This document shows positions 1-7,349 of a stretch of 7,534 bases of DNA, one piece after another. The translations under genes were made by a program, and so were the position numbers. The notes beneath the pieces are model-generated. The model was not told where the DNA came from, made no database searches, and was given only the letters and a program-made list of their open reading frames with translations. How positions within the stretch are numbered: position 1 is the stretch's first letter; every line of letters begins with the position of its first letter. This DNA is from Muribaculaceae bacterium. Its GTDB lineage: Bacteria; Bacteroidota; Bacteroidia; Bacteroidales; Muribaculaceae. The stretch is taken from the NCBI GenBank assembly GCA_022511505.1, contig JAFLTK010000271.1:1-7534 (forward strand), in the 5' to 3' direction.

Positions 1-1176
1 GCGGACGATGCCGGTTTTAATGTCGTTCAGATTCAAACTGTAAATGATGTCCCGGCCTATAATGTCTATGGCGCTAAATCGGTTAAAGGCGATTATGACT
101 TTGACCTGACAACGTCCGGCGATGATTACGGCTACTGGGACCATGTCGACTATATCGTTGACTGTGCAGCCAAGAATGGAATCTATGTCGGGATGGTTTG
201 CATCTGGGGCGGCTTGGTAAAGGGCGGCAAAATGACCGTCGAGCAAGCACGGCGATATGGGCGTTTCCTCGGCGAGCGCTATGCCGATAACCCTAACATT
301 ATCTGGATTATAGGTGGCGACATCAGAGGAGACGTTAAGACCGAAGAATGGGTTGCCCTTGCCCGGTCAATCCGTGAGGCCGATGACAATCACCTAATGA
401 CATTTCACCCCTTTGGTCGCACTTGCTCGGCAACGTGGTTCAACGATGCTGATTGGCTCGATTTCAACATGTTCCAGAGCGGCCACCGCCGTTATGGCCA
501 GCGCAAAGGCGACGGCGACCATTCCGACCCGCAGGATAATGAGGAGGACAACTGGCGATATGCCGAGGCTGCTCTCGCTATGACTCCGGTTAAGCCGGTT
601 CTCGATGCCGAGCCAAGTTATGAAGATATACCCCAAGGCTTGCATGACACAACCCAGCCGCGATGGACGGCGAGAGACGTGCGCCGATATGCCTACTGGT
701 CGGTATTTGCAGGCTCTTGTGGCCACACATACGGCAATAATTCCATAATGCAGTTTTATCGTCCGGGACTACCACCGGCCTACGGTGCCGAGAAAACATG
801 GGTCGAAGCGCTTGACTGCGACGGCTTCAATCAAATGAAGCATCTTAAAAGGCTTTTTACCATCTTCCCGCTCGGAAGCCATCAGCCCGACCGGTCTGTC
901 ATACAAAACGGAGTGGGAGAGCGGTATGACCGATTAACAGCACTGCGCGGCAGCGATTTCATCCTCGTTTATGACTACAGTGGTCGGGAGGCGACTATCA
1001 ATACCGACAAACTGACTGTCAACGACTTGGAAACTTTTTATTACAGTCCGGTAAACGGTCGGTTCACCAAAGCACCCGCTTCCCGAAAAGGGAACAACAT
1101 TACGTTCACCCCTGTTCCCGGCGAGGATGTTGTTCTTGTTGTTGTCGCCAAAGGACTCATAGAAACCGAAAAATAA
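1..1176 (+). CDS. Glycoside hydrolase, DUF4038/GH140-like (apiosidase-type), 5' end missing
   Basis: The reading frame is open from base 1, so the N-terminus, including any signal peptide, lies outside the window; 391 residues are visible. The sequence matches the DUF4038 TIM-barrel family, with IIWIIGGD (residues 100-107), WLDFNMFQSGH (152-162), KPVLDAEPSYE (198-208) and a GHTYGNNSIMQF stretch. The Asp of GGD (107) and the Glu of DAEP (204) are the likely catalytic pair. GH140 enzymes cleave apiose-containing side chains of pectin (rhamnogalacturonan II), but many DUF4038 proteins have other or unknown substrates, so specificity is not established here. The last ~80 residues (FILVYDYSGRE to the end) resemble the small beta domain annotated as a putative collagen-binding domain (PF12904). 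A promoter follows the gene, so it probably belongs to a transcription unit entering from the left. The family call is firm; the substrate is not known. Confidence 0.88.
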   Translation, partial: ADDAGFNVVQIQTVNDVPAYNVYGAKSVKGDYDFDLTTSGDDYGYWDHVDYIVDCAAKNGIYVGMVCIWGGLVKGGKMTVEQARRYGRFLGERYADNPNIIWIIGGDIRGDVKTEEWVALARSIREADDNHLMTFHPFGRTCSATWFNDADWLDFNMFQSGHRRYGQRKGDGDHSDPQDNEEDNWRYAEAALAMTPVKPVLDAEPSYEDIPQGLHDTTQPRWTARDVRRYAYWSVFAGSCGHTYGNNSIMQFYRPGLPPAYGAEKTWVEALDCDGFNQMKHLKRLFTIFPLGSHQPDRSVIQNGVGERYDRLTALRGSDFILVYDYSGREATINTDKLTVNDLETFYYSPVNGRFTKAPASRKGNNITFTPVPGEDVVLVVVAKGLIETEK

Positions 1177-1193
1177 AAGTATCTTATTTTTTA

Positions 1194-1225
1194 TTTGCTT
1201 ATACAATAGAAAAACCTTATCTTTG
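1194..1225 (+). promoter_or_regulatory. Bacteroidetes sigma-ABfr-type promoter for the dehydratase operon
   Basis: TTTG at 1194-1197 (-33 element) and TATCTTTG at 1218-1225 (-7 element, consensus TAnnTTTG) are separated by 20 bp, exactly as in the known Bacteroides consensus. Transcription would start near 1230, leaving a leader of about 50 nt before the ATG at 1283. AAAACC (1211-1216) and GGTTTT (1229-1234) form a 6-bp dyad around the -7 box, which could be an operator or chance. Confidence 0.82.
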
Positions 1226-1282
1226 TGCGGTTTTCTCTTTATTAGGAGATAAAAACCCCTATTCACACTTCATTATAGCCCT

Positions 1283-3274
1283 ATGAATAAACGCCTGCTT
1301 GTAAAACTCTCTCGCTCTCAACATATTCGCCGCTTGACATCTACTTTTATGCCTCGATGGCTTGTGCTGACAATCGATATGCTTATTGTGTTGTTCAGTT
1401 GCATCTTGACCTACGAGTTTAACATCGATATCGAAGCGGATGGATTTATGTATGCAGTCGAGGCAAAGTATGCCGTCTTTGTCTTGACTTTTATGCTGTT
1501 TAGTTTTGTGTATAAGACGTTTATGTACATAATACGTCTATCGGTGATTGAGGATATGTATCGAGTGGCGTTGCTATGCTTCACGGCGTCGATTACCCTT
1601 TGGTTTGCATCGATAGTTACTTTCATCTTTACCGGTGATATCTACATGCGTCCATGGAACATCTTGACCGTCGGTGTTTTCACCTTTGCAGGCATGATGG
1701 TGCTTCGTCTGGTTCTCAAATATCTTTATAACTTGCTCGTCAGTGTTAATGTCGACCGGAAGCGCGTGATTCTCTTAGGCTCTGCCATCAATTCCTACGC
1801 CCTCGCGTGTGCACTTCACAACGAGGTCGAAGGTCAGTTTAACCCTATCGCTCTGCTTAGCCTTTCTGACAAGAAAACCGACTCGTCGGTCAACGGAATT
1901 CCTATTATCAAATTTGACAAAAACAAAGTTAAGGAGCAGTTTGAGAAGTATAACTGTGACACGTTGCTTTTCCTCTCAACCCAGATATCATTAATGCGTT
2001 CCGGCTTTGCGGACGTCTTTCTTGACAACAATATCAAGTTGATGATGCTCAACCAAGTAGAGGAGTTTGACATGAACGCCGAGGATGACCCCAACTTGTC
2101 GGGTCACATTAGAAATATAAAGATTGAGGACCTCCTTGGTCGAGATACCATCAAAAACGACAATCCCAATATCAATCGGTTGCTCCGCGACCAGGTCGTT
2201 CTGATTACAGGGGCTGCCGGCTCGATTGGTAGCGAAATCGTTCGCCAAGTTGCCGCCAACGGCGCTCGCGAGATTGTACTCATTGACCAGGCCGAGACCC
2301 CGATGCACGATATCCAACTTGAAATGGAAGAGAAATTCCCCAATGTCAAGTTGCGCCTTTGGGTTGGCGATATCACCCACTTGCAACGCATGGAGCGTGC
2401 CTTTGATTTGTACCATCCTCGCTATGTGTTCCATGCTGCTGCCTATAAACACGTGCCTATGATGGAACGTAACCCGACAGAGGCTGTTATTAATAATGTG
2501 TTTGGCACAAAGATTCTTGCCGACCTTGCCGAGAAGTACAATGTCGAGAAATTTGTTATGATTTCGACCGACAAGGCGGTAAACCCCACCAACATTATGG
2601 GTGCCACAAAGCGAATAGCCGAGATTTATGTCCAGTCGTTGTTTTTCCACCATCGCCACAACACCGACCGCCCGTCGACACGCTTCATCACAACCCGGTT
2701 TGGTAACGTGCTCGGCAGCACCGGTTCGGTTATCCCGCGATTCCGCCAACAGATTGAACAGGGTGGTCCCGTTACCGTCACCCACCGTGACATTATACGC
2801 TACTTTATGACCATCCCCGAGGCTTGTTCGCTTGTGCTCGAAGCCGGCTGTATGGGTAACGGAGGTGAAATTTATATCTTTGACATGGGCAAGCCGGTCA
2901 AAATCTATGACCTTGCCGTCAGAATGATTTCTCTTGCCGGACTGGTCCCCGACCGCGACATCAAGATTATTGAAACAGGATTGCGTCCGGGCGAGAAACT
3001 GTATGAAGAGTTGCTAAACGACAAGGAAAAAACGCTTGCAACTCAGCATCAGAAGATTATGGTTGCCAAGGTGACTACATACGACATGAACCATGTCCTT
3101 GACATGCTCAACCAACTTAAGCAGGCCGCTTTTGAGGGTGATATTCATAAAATGGTTGTCACCATGAAGACGCTTGTCCCCGAGTTCATCTCCCAGAACT
3201 CGAAATATCACGATATTGATCTGGAATTAAATCACTGTCCCGCTCAAGAGAATGTCGAGACAGAAAAGAAATAA
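1283..3274 (+). CDS. Membrane-bound NDP-sugar 4,6-dehydratase (WbpM/PglF/CapD family)
   Basis: This 663-residue inner-membrane enzyme is predicted to convert UDP-GlcNAc to the UDP-4-keto-6-deoxy sugar, the entry step to several deoxy-amino sugars of capsule, O-antigen or glycoprotein glycans. Four hydrophobic segments lie near residues 26-46, 65-85, 94-117 and 126-148. A first Rossmann-like domain follows (RVILLGSA, 161-168). The catalytic short-chain dehydrogenase domain starts at about 303, with the NAD-binding TGAAGSIG at 309-316. STDK (428-431) and M439xxxK443 form the active site; the Met in place of the usual YxxxK Tyr is the hallmark of this family. RPGEKLYEELL (568-578) is also typical. 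Length matches family members. The ATG at 1283 lies 58 bp after a consensus promoter and no Shine-Dalgarno is seen, as is usual in this phylum. It is the first gene of a three-gene run. The exact product sugar is inferred from the family. Confidence 0.93.
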   Translation: MNKRLLVKLSRSQHIRRLTSTFMPRWLVLTIDMLIVLFSCILTYEFNIDIEADGFMYAVEAKYAVFVLTFMLFSFVYKTFMYIIRLSVIEDMYRVALLCFTASITLWFASIVTFIFTGDIYMRPWNILTVGVFTFAGMMVLRLVLKYLYNLLVSVNVDRKRVILLGSAINSYALACALHNEVEGQFNPIALLSLSDKKTDSSVNGIPIIKFDKNKVKEQFEKYNCDTLLFLSTQISLMRSGFADVFLDNNIKLMMLNQVEEFDMNAEDDPNLSGHIRNIKIEDLLGRDTIKNDNPNINRLLRDQVVLITGAAGSIGSEIVRQVAANGAREIVLIDQAETPMHDIQLEMEEKFPNVKLRLWVGDITHLQRMERAFDLYHPRYVFHAAAYKHVPMMERNPTEAVINNVFGTKILADLAEKYNVEKFVMISTDKAVNPTNIMGATKRIAEIYVQSLFFHHRHNTDRPSTRFITTRFGNVLGSTGSVIPRFRQQIEQGGPVTVTHRDIIRYFMTIPEACSLVLEAGCMGNGGEIYIFDMGKPVKIYDLAVRMISLAGLVPDRDIKIIETGLRPGEKLYEELLNDKEKTLATQHQKIMVAKVTTYDMNHVLDMLNQLKQAAFEGDIHKMVVTMKTLVPEFISQNSKYHDIDLELNHCPAQENVETEKK

Positions 3275-3289
3275 TCTCTCTAATTATAA

Positions 3290-4024
3290 ATGATTATGAC
3301 AAAGAAATTTATAAATTCGCTGGCAATCGTTGCCGCTATCCTTTTCATAGCCCCGTCGGCCAACGCTTTTGATATCAAGGATGCTCTTGGCAAGATTGCC
3401 GGAGCAACCGGCCAGCAACAGACCGAACAAACCACAACCGAGACAGAACCCACTACATCCCAATCAACCCAGTCATCAGGCGCTTCGGGTCTTGGCAGCC
3501 TCATTTCGTCGGTCGCCGGTGCCCTTGGCTTTGGCGGTAACTTGTCGATGCAAGATCTCGTTGGAACCTGGAAATATAACCAGCCGGCCGTGCAGTTCAA
3601 GAGCGATAATTTCCTGATGCAAGCCGGCGGTGTTGCCGCTTCTCAGGTCGTTGTCAACAAACTTGAACCTTACTACAAGATGGCCGGTGTTCAGAACCTC
3701 GTGCTGACAATTGATGCCGACAGCACTTTCACCATGCAACTCAAGGTTGGCAAACTCGGCGGTACAATTTCCCAGAGCGAGGACGGCAAGCAAATTTTCT
3801 TTAACTTTGCCGTACTTAAAGGCATCAATATCGGCACAATGGAGGCTTTCATCTCAAAGAAAAGCAGTTCGGAAATTGAAATTACCTTTGACGTTTCGGG
3901 CCTTCTTGCCATTCTCGAGAAAGTTGGACAACTGTCGCAGAAAGGGACTATCTCGACGGTCACAAGCCTTCTTTCGCAATATGACGGCATGACGGCCGGA
4001 TTTGACTTAAAGAAACAGAAATAG
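3290..4024 (+). CDS. Exported DUF4923 family (lipocalin-like) protein
   Basis: This is a 244-residue protein with a clear N-terminal export signal: Lys-Lys, a hydrophobic core (residues 8-20) and APSANA before a likely signal peptidase I cut after residue 26. There is no lipobox Cys, so it is probably periplasmic or secreted rather than a lipoprotein. A Gln/Thr/Ser-rich linker follows (41-63). The conserved part begins at LVGTWKYNQPAVQFKSDN (90-107) and runs as alternating beta strands to the C-terminus, matching the Bacteroidetes DUF4923 family. LVGTWKY resembles the opening strand of lipocalin-like barrels. No function is known. It starts 15 bp after the dehydratase stop and ends 17 bp before the acetyltransferase, so co-transcription is likely. 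The in-frame ATG at 3296 is an equally good start and leaves the signal peptide intact. Confidence 0.85.
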   Translation: MIMTKKFINSLAIVAAILFIAPSANAFDIKDALGKIAGATGQQQTEQTTTETEPTTSQSTQSSGASGLGSLISSVAGALGFGGNLSMQDLVGTWKYNQPAVQFKSDNFLMQAGGVAASQVVVNKLEPYYKMAGVQNLVLTIDADSTFTMQLKVGKLGGTISQSEDGKQIFFNFAVLKGINIGTMEAFISKKSSSEIEITFDVSGLLAILEKVGQLSQKGTISTVTSLLSQYDGMTAGFDLKKQK

Positions 4025-4041
4025 TTCAGAATGACTGTGTT

Positions 4042-4611
4042 ATGAAATTAATCGATGACTTGATGGCCGGAAAATGGATTTATGGTTTCGAGCCTGAAGT
4101 CTATCCCTTAATGCAGTCGACCGAGGAACTTTGCTTTCAACTCAACAATACGCCTCCCTCTCTTGTCGAAAAGCGAGATGAAATTATTCGCCAAATTTTC
4201 GGCGAGATAGGGGAGCCGTTCTCCATCCACAGTCCTTTCCACTGTGATTTCGGTAGCCACATAAAGATAGGCCGGTATTTCTTTGGAAATTACAATCTTA
4301 CAATTCTCGACGAGGCGCAGGTAACCATTGGCGATAACGTCTTTATCGGTCCCAATTGCAGCATTTATACGATAGTTCATGCCCTGCATGCCGCCGAGCG
4401 CAACGCGGGACTCATGAGGGCGCTTCCTGTAACAATAGAGGATAACGTTTGGATAGCCGGTAATGTCACCATCCTGCCCGGAGTCACCATTGGCCATGAT
4501 GCCGTTATCGGTGCCGGTAGCGTTGTGACCAAAGACATCCCGCCTCGCGTGGTCGCCCATGGCAATCCGTGCCGCCCGAGTCGCACTATCGACGGCCAAC
4601 CTATTGACTAA
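4042..4611 (+). CDS. Sugar O-acetyltransferase, maltose/galactoside acetyltransferase family
   Basis: This 189-residue protein is predicted to move acetyl from acetyl-CoA to a sugar hydroxyl as a cytoplasmic trimer. The N-terminal part (about 5-58) is the helical Mac domain seen in Maa and LacA. Left-handed beta-helix hexapeptide repeats follow (VTIGDNVFIGPNCSI 94-108; VTIEDNVWIAGNVTI 130-144, and on to VIGAGSVVTKDIPP). Asn84 in the GNYNLTILD stretch and His113 in YTIVHAL fall where LacA-type enzymes carry the substrate-binding Asn and the catalytic His. The C-terminal VAHGNPCRPSR is the usual end motif. It is the last gene of the dehydratase run, which suggests acetylation of an envelope glycan precursor. 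However, enzymes of this class are often broad-range detoxifying acetylases, so the acceptor is unknown. Its TAA overlaps the stop of the opposing gene. Confidence 0.9.
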   Translation: MKLIDDLMAGKWIYGFEPEVYPLMQSTEELCFQLNNTPPSLVEKRDEIIRQIFGEIGEPFSIHSPFHCDFGSHIKIGRYFFGNYNLTILDEAQVTIGDNVFIGPNCSIYTIVHALHAAERNAGLMRALPVTIEDNVWIAGNVTILPGVTIGHDAVIGAGSVVTKDIPPRVVAHGNPCRPSRTIDGQPID

Positions 4612-5213
4612 GAATTGGTTTGACCGTATTCTTCAAGGTAGGCTTCACACGCTTCTTTCAGTTCGTCATACCATTCTTTACCGAAAACTTCGGTCAATGG
4701 TCCTTCAAGGAACTGATAGAGGCGCGTTCCTTTTGCACGACCAAGCACCTCGGCGCATCGGCATATTTTCCATTTATGGTAATTTACGGCGGTGAAAGTC
4801 GGGTAGCGTGTCAGTCTTACAGGATACAAATAGCAGGATGCCGGTTTTCTCCAGTCGATTATCCCATCTCGATATGCCCCCTCGATGGCACAAAGACATT
4901 TGCCGCCGGGACCGTAGGTCGTAAATACACAGTTGCGACCGTCGACAATCTGTGTAACGAGGTCCCCCTCTTCATCGACATAACCTACGCCCTGACGCTC
5001 AATTTGGGCGAGAGCCGACGGTAGTAGCCGGTCCTTGATAGCGGGCAATATCTCCTTTAACTTTTCATATTCAGCGCCGGTAATCGGAGCGCCAGCATCG
5101 CCCTCTATACAACATTCACCGAGGCACTTATCGAGGTCACAGCAGAAAAACTGCTCGATTAAATCAAGTGATACGAGTGCGTCCTTTATCTGTAGCATAA
5201 CGGTTTCATTCAT
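4608..5213 (-). CDS. DUF3109 family cysteine-rich protein
   Basis: This is a 201-residue soluble protein with twelve cysteines at 24, 25, 30, 34, 35, 95, 106, 108, 127, 151, 153 and 189. The segment CDLDKCLGECCIEGDAGAP (25-43) is the signature of DUF3109. The C-x5-C-x3-CC spacing recalls the YkgJ-type zinc- or iron-binding families, so binding of a metal or Fe-S cluster is a reasonable inference, but no function is established. No signal peptide or membrane segment is seen. The start at 5213 gives MNETVMLQIKDAL. The in-frame Met at 5198 (MLQIKDAL) fits the usual family N-terminus better and is a serious alternative. It is third in line after ung and the plug gene on this strand. Its TAG (4610-4608) overlaps the acetyltransferase TAA, so nothing separates the two converging genes. 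Confidence 0.87.
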   Translation of the reverse strand: MNETVMLQIKDALVSLDLIEQFFCCDLDKCLGECCIEGDAGAPITGAEYEKLKEILPAIKDRLLPSALAQIERQGVGYVDEEGDLVTQIVDGRNCVFTTYGPGGKCLCAIEGAYRDGIIDWRKPASCYLYPVRLTRYPTFTAVNYHKWKICRCAEVLGRAKGTRLYQFLEGPLTEVFGKEWYDELKEACEAYLEEYGQTNS

Positions 5214-5239
5214 TAATGACGAATTGTAAACTTTTTAAC

Positions 5240-5270
5240 CTATAAACTTCAACTTTAACCCGCTGAAGTT
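5240..5270 (-). repeat. Intergenic hairpin element, copy 2 (plug-DUF3109 gap)
   Basis: Read on the minus strand this is AACTT-N12-GTTGAAGTTTATAG, which aligns without gaps to the copy at 6604-6634 (24 of 31 positions identical, including an exact 14-mer). The arms AACTTCA and TGAAGTT (7 bp) can pair around a 12-nt loop. It begins 8 nt after the plug stop codon and ends 26 nt before the DUF3109 ATG at 5213. A weak terminator, an RNA processing site or a regulator-binding site are all possible. TTTAACC also occurs twice here (5234-5240 and 5254-5260). Confidence 0.6.
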
Positions 5271-5278
5271 AACTGTAA

Positions 5279-6562
5279 TTAACTTCCCGAAAACACTGTG
5301 GCGAGTCCTATCAGACGGTCATAGCGTGTGCCGCGAGGCCTATGATAGACCTTGACAGTATACTGATGAATCGTCGGCGCATAATCGCCCTCAACAACGC
5401 TTGTCAATCCGCGTGTCGACCCCGTCCCGCGAGGAACCGCTATATACTGGTAGTTATAGGCTCCTTGTTTCAAGAGCAACACCTTCTCATATAGTCCGGT
5501 TGCGCGGTTGAATGTCATCAATGAAGTCGGGTCAATTCGACGATTGACGAGGTCGCCATCAATAAAGATGTCATAATCTTGCTGTTCGGGCATATCGAGC
5601 GCAAAGTAGGTTACGATATAGTCGGCCAAAACATCAGAGTCTTCGCTCGGCGAGTCGCTTTCTCTGACGAGGTAACGTCCGTTTTGGGTGCGGTCATATT
5701 GGTACATCGTCGCGGCTCGTGGCTGGTCGACGGCCAGCGTTGCGTGATAATACGGGTCTTGGTAAACGATTTGCTCCACGTTCATTTGCGGGCGTGACAA
5801 TGATACCATTTCAAAGCGCCGATATTCGTTCCCGGCATCAAATATCAATGGCCTAAGATGCTCATAGATAGCACGTCGCGGCCCGGCAAGACGTAGGGGC
5901 TGACTGACTATGACCGAGTTGTCTTGTCGTCCATCTTGTTCTACCACAACAATTAAATCATTAAACATATCCTCGATAGGGTAGTCACCTGCATCAACCG
6001 CAATCTCGACCTGTTGATGAGAGCCGTTGACATCGACATCGGTCGTTGTCGTTACACCTGCCTTGACTTCGGTCAGAGGTTCAAGCACAGAGAAACGTGC
6101 TTGAAGCAAAACTTCGTTAGGGTCATCTTCGGGATATACTCTGACAAGGTAGTTGCCCGAAGCCGTGAAGCGAACTTGCTCGTTGGGGAGTGCTATCTGA
6201 TAGTGGGTATAGGGGACAAGCGTGGCCTCCGAAAACCGATAATCAACCACGTCACCCATATTGAAGCCGTCAAGGAACTCGCTGTCGACCAACCCTTCAG
6301 GACGCCATCGAGCGTCGCAGTGAATCAACTCATAACGCATATAACGCCGGTCGTCGCCCAGTTCATCAAAACTGATGACAATCTGCTCCGGTCCGCCCAA
6401 CGTTATCACCGGGATAGACATAACGTTGCCGTCGACAGTCACCTGCAAGGACCTGAAAGACGGGTCATTAACTCCCTGACGGGTGTCGTCGCCCGGCTCT
6501 ATAGCCCATACCATCCCGGCTATGCAAATAAACAGATATGTTATTATATTTCTGATAGTCAT
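5279..6562 (-). CDS. Type IX secretion system plug protein (DUF5103)
   Basis: This is a 427-residue exported protein with a signal peptide (hydrophobic residues 6-20, likely cut after MVWA at 20). The N-terminal beta domain (about 31-160) carries the family features: FRSLQV, the phrase ISFDELGDD (63-71), YELIHCDARWRP (77-88), LDGFNMGDVVDY (97-108), PYTHYQIALPNEQVRF (117-132) and SGNYLVRVYP (135-144). The remainder is beta-rich with no membrane span. The family was named after a Flavobacterium johnsoniae protein that closes the periplasmic side of the SprA translocon of the type IX secretion system; other members are known only by homology. The length is close to the family norm. It sits 81 bp after ung and 65 bp before DUF3109, and each gap holds a copy of the same small hairpin element. 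No other type IX component is in view. Older annotation would call it DUF5103. Confidence 0.88.
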   Translation of the reverse strand: MTIRNIITYLFICIAGMVWAIEPGDDTRQGVNDPSFRSLQVTVDGNVMSIPVITLGGPEQIVISFDELGDDRRYMRYELIHCDARWRPEGLVDSEFLDGFNMGDVVDYRFSEATLVPYTHYQIALPNEQVRFTASGNYLVRVYPEDDPNEVLLQARFSVLEPLTEVKAGVTTTTDVDVNGSHQQVEIAVDAGDYPIEDMFNDLIVVVEQDGRQDNSVIVSQPLRLAGPRRAIYEHLRPLIFDAGNEYRRFEMVSLSRPQMNVEQIVYQDPYYHATLAVDQPRAATMYQYDRTQNGRYLVRESDSPSEDSDVLADYIVTYFALDMPEQQDYDIFIDGDLVNRRIDPTSLMTFNRATGLYEKVLLLKQGAYNYQYIAVPRGTGSTRGLTSVVEGDYAPTIHQYTVKVYHRPRGTRYDRLIGLATVFSGS

Positions 6563-6603
6563 TTAATTTCAAAAGTTGGCGATTTTAAGGCTTCTTTTAT
6601 AAA

Positions 6604-6634
6604 CTATAAACTTCAACCGGAGCCAGCGTAAGTT
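6604..6634 (-). repeat. Intergenic hairpin element, copy 1 (ung-plug gap)
   Basis: The minus-strand sequence is AACTT-N12-GTTGAAGTTTATAG, with the same spacing as the copy at 5240-5270. It starts 9 nt after the ung stop and ends 41 nt before the plug ATG. TTCAAC and GTTGAA (+ strand 6612-6617 and 6632-6637) give a 6-bp stem with a 14-nt loop. The downstream stretch is A/T-rich but is not a clean U-tract, so an intrinsic terminator is doubtful. Confidence 0.6.
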
Positions 6635-6643
6635 GAATCCCGT

Positions 6644-7306
6644 TTACCAATCTATAGGCTTTTTCCCATGATTGGCAAGATAGGAGTTGGCGGTTGTGAA
6701 ATGATGATTGCCGAAGAATCCACGTGACGCGCTCAGCGGCGATGGATGGGGTGACGTCAAGACGAGATGACGGTTGCGGTCTATCAATGCGCCTTTCTTT
6801 ATTGCCGATGAGCCCCATAAGATGAAAACGAGGTTATCTCGCCGGGTATTAAGGCAATCGATGACATGATCGGTAAACGTTTCCCACCCGCGTCCTTGAT
6901 GGGATGCGGCCTGATGGGCCTCGACTGTCAACGTTGCGTTCAGCAGCAAGACTCCTTGGGTTGCCCATCTCGTCAAGTCGCCGTCCCATGACATCGGTTT
7001 GCCGGTATCGGCTGCAACCTCCTTAAATATGTTAACCAGAGAGCGGGGGAGCGGCGTGCCTGGGTTGACCGAAAAGCAGAGTCCGTTGGCTTGTCCCTCG
7101 CCGTGATACGGGTCTTGTCCCAGAATCACGACCTTGACATCCTCAAAGGCAACAGCATCAAAGGCCGCGAAAATCTTTGCAGCCGGTGGGTAAATGGTTG
7201 CTTGGCGGTATCGGTCACGAACAAAATCGGTCAACGTCTTGAAATAGGGCTCATCCCATTCTCGAGACAAAACCGCTTTCCATGACGGGTGGATTCTTAC
7301 ATTCAT
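6644..7306 (-). CDS. ung: Uracil-DNA glycosylase (family 1)
   Basis: This 220-residue enzyme removes uracil from DNA and starts base-excision repair. All family-1 motifs are present: the water-activating loop GQDPYHGEGQANG with catalytic Asp65, LLLNATLTVEAHQAASHQGRGWE (uracil-binding Asn123), VFILWGS, and the DNA-intercalation loop SPHPSPLSASRGF with His187 and Leu191. These last positions coincide with E. coli Ung numbering. The protein ends in HGKKPIDW, as family members do. The start at 7306 (MNVRIHPSWKAVL) is chosen because it matches the normal N-terminus and length. An in-frame ATG at 7411 would add 35 unrelated residues and lies inside the predicted -7 element. It is the first gene of the minus-strand group, followed by the plug and DUF3109 genes with no evident functional tie. 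Confidence 0.97.
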   Translation of the reverse strand: MNVRIHPSWKAVLSREWDEPYFKTLTDFVRDRYRQATIYPPAAKIFAAFDAVAFEDVKVVILGQDPYHGEGQANGLCFSVNPGTPLPRSLVNIFKEVAADTGKPMSWDGDLTRWATQGVLLLNATLTVEAHQAASHQGRGWETFTDHVIDCLNTRRDNLVFILWGSSAIKKGALIDRNRHLVLTSPHPSPLSASRGFFGNHHFTTANSYLANHGKKPIDW

Positions 7307-7349
7307 AGAAAAAGAACTCGTTTTCTTATGGTAGTTGTATATTGTTGAA

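Noticed and set aside
934..1266. 110-codon minus-strand open frame across the end of the hydrolase and the intergenic promoter
   Set aside because: It covers a consensus promoter and the antisense of a real gene, and its translation is low-complexity with no known motif.
1991..2785. 264-codon open frame on the minus strand inside the dehydratase gene
   Set aside because: It lies wholly antisense to an unmistakable dehydratase domain, resembles no family I know, and is best explained by codon bias of the real gene leaving the opposite frame open.
6563..6603. Possible separate promoter just before the plug gene (minus-strand AACTTTTG at 6577-6570)
   Set aside because: The -7-like box is one mismatch from consensus, but the -33 element is poor and 22 bp away, and the mRNA would start almost at the ATG; co-transcription from the ung promoter is simpler.
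6014..6631. 205-codon plus-strand open frame opposite the plug gene
   Set aside because: It is antisense to a gene with clear DUF5103 motifs and a signal peptide, and has no recognisable motif of its own.
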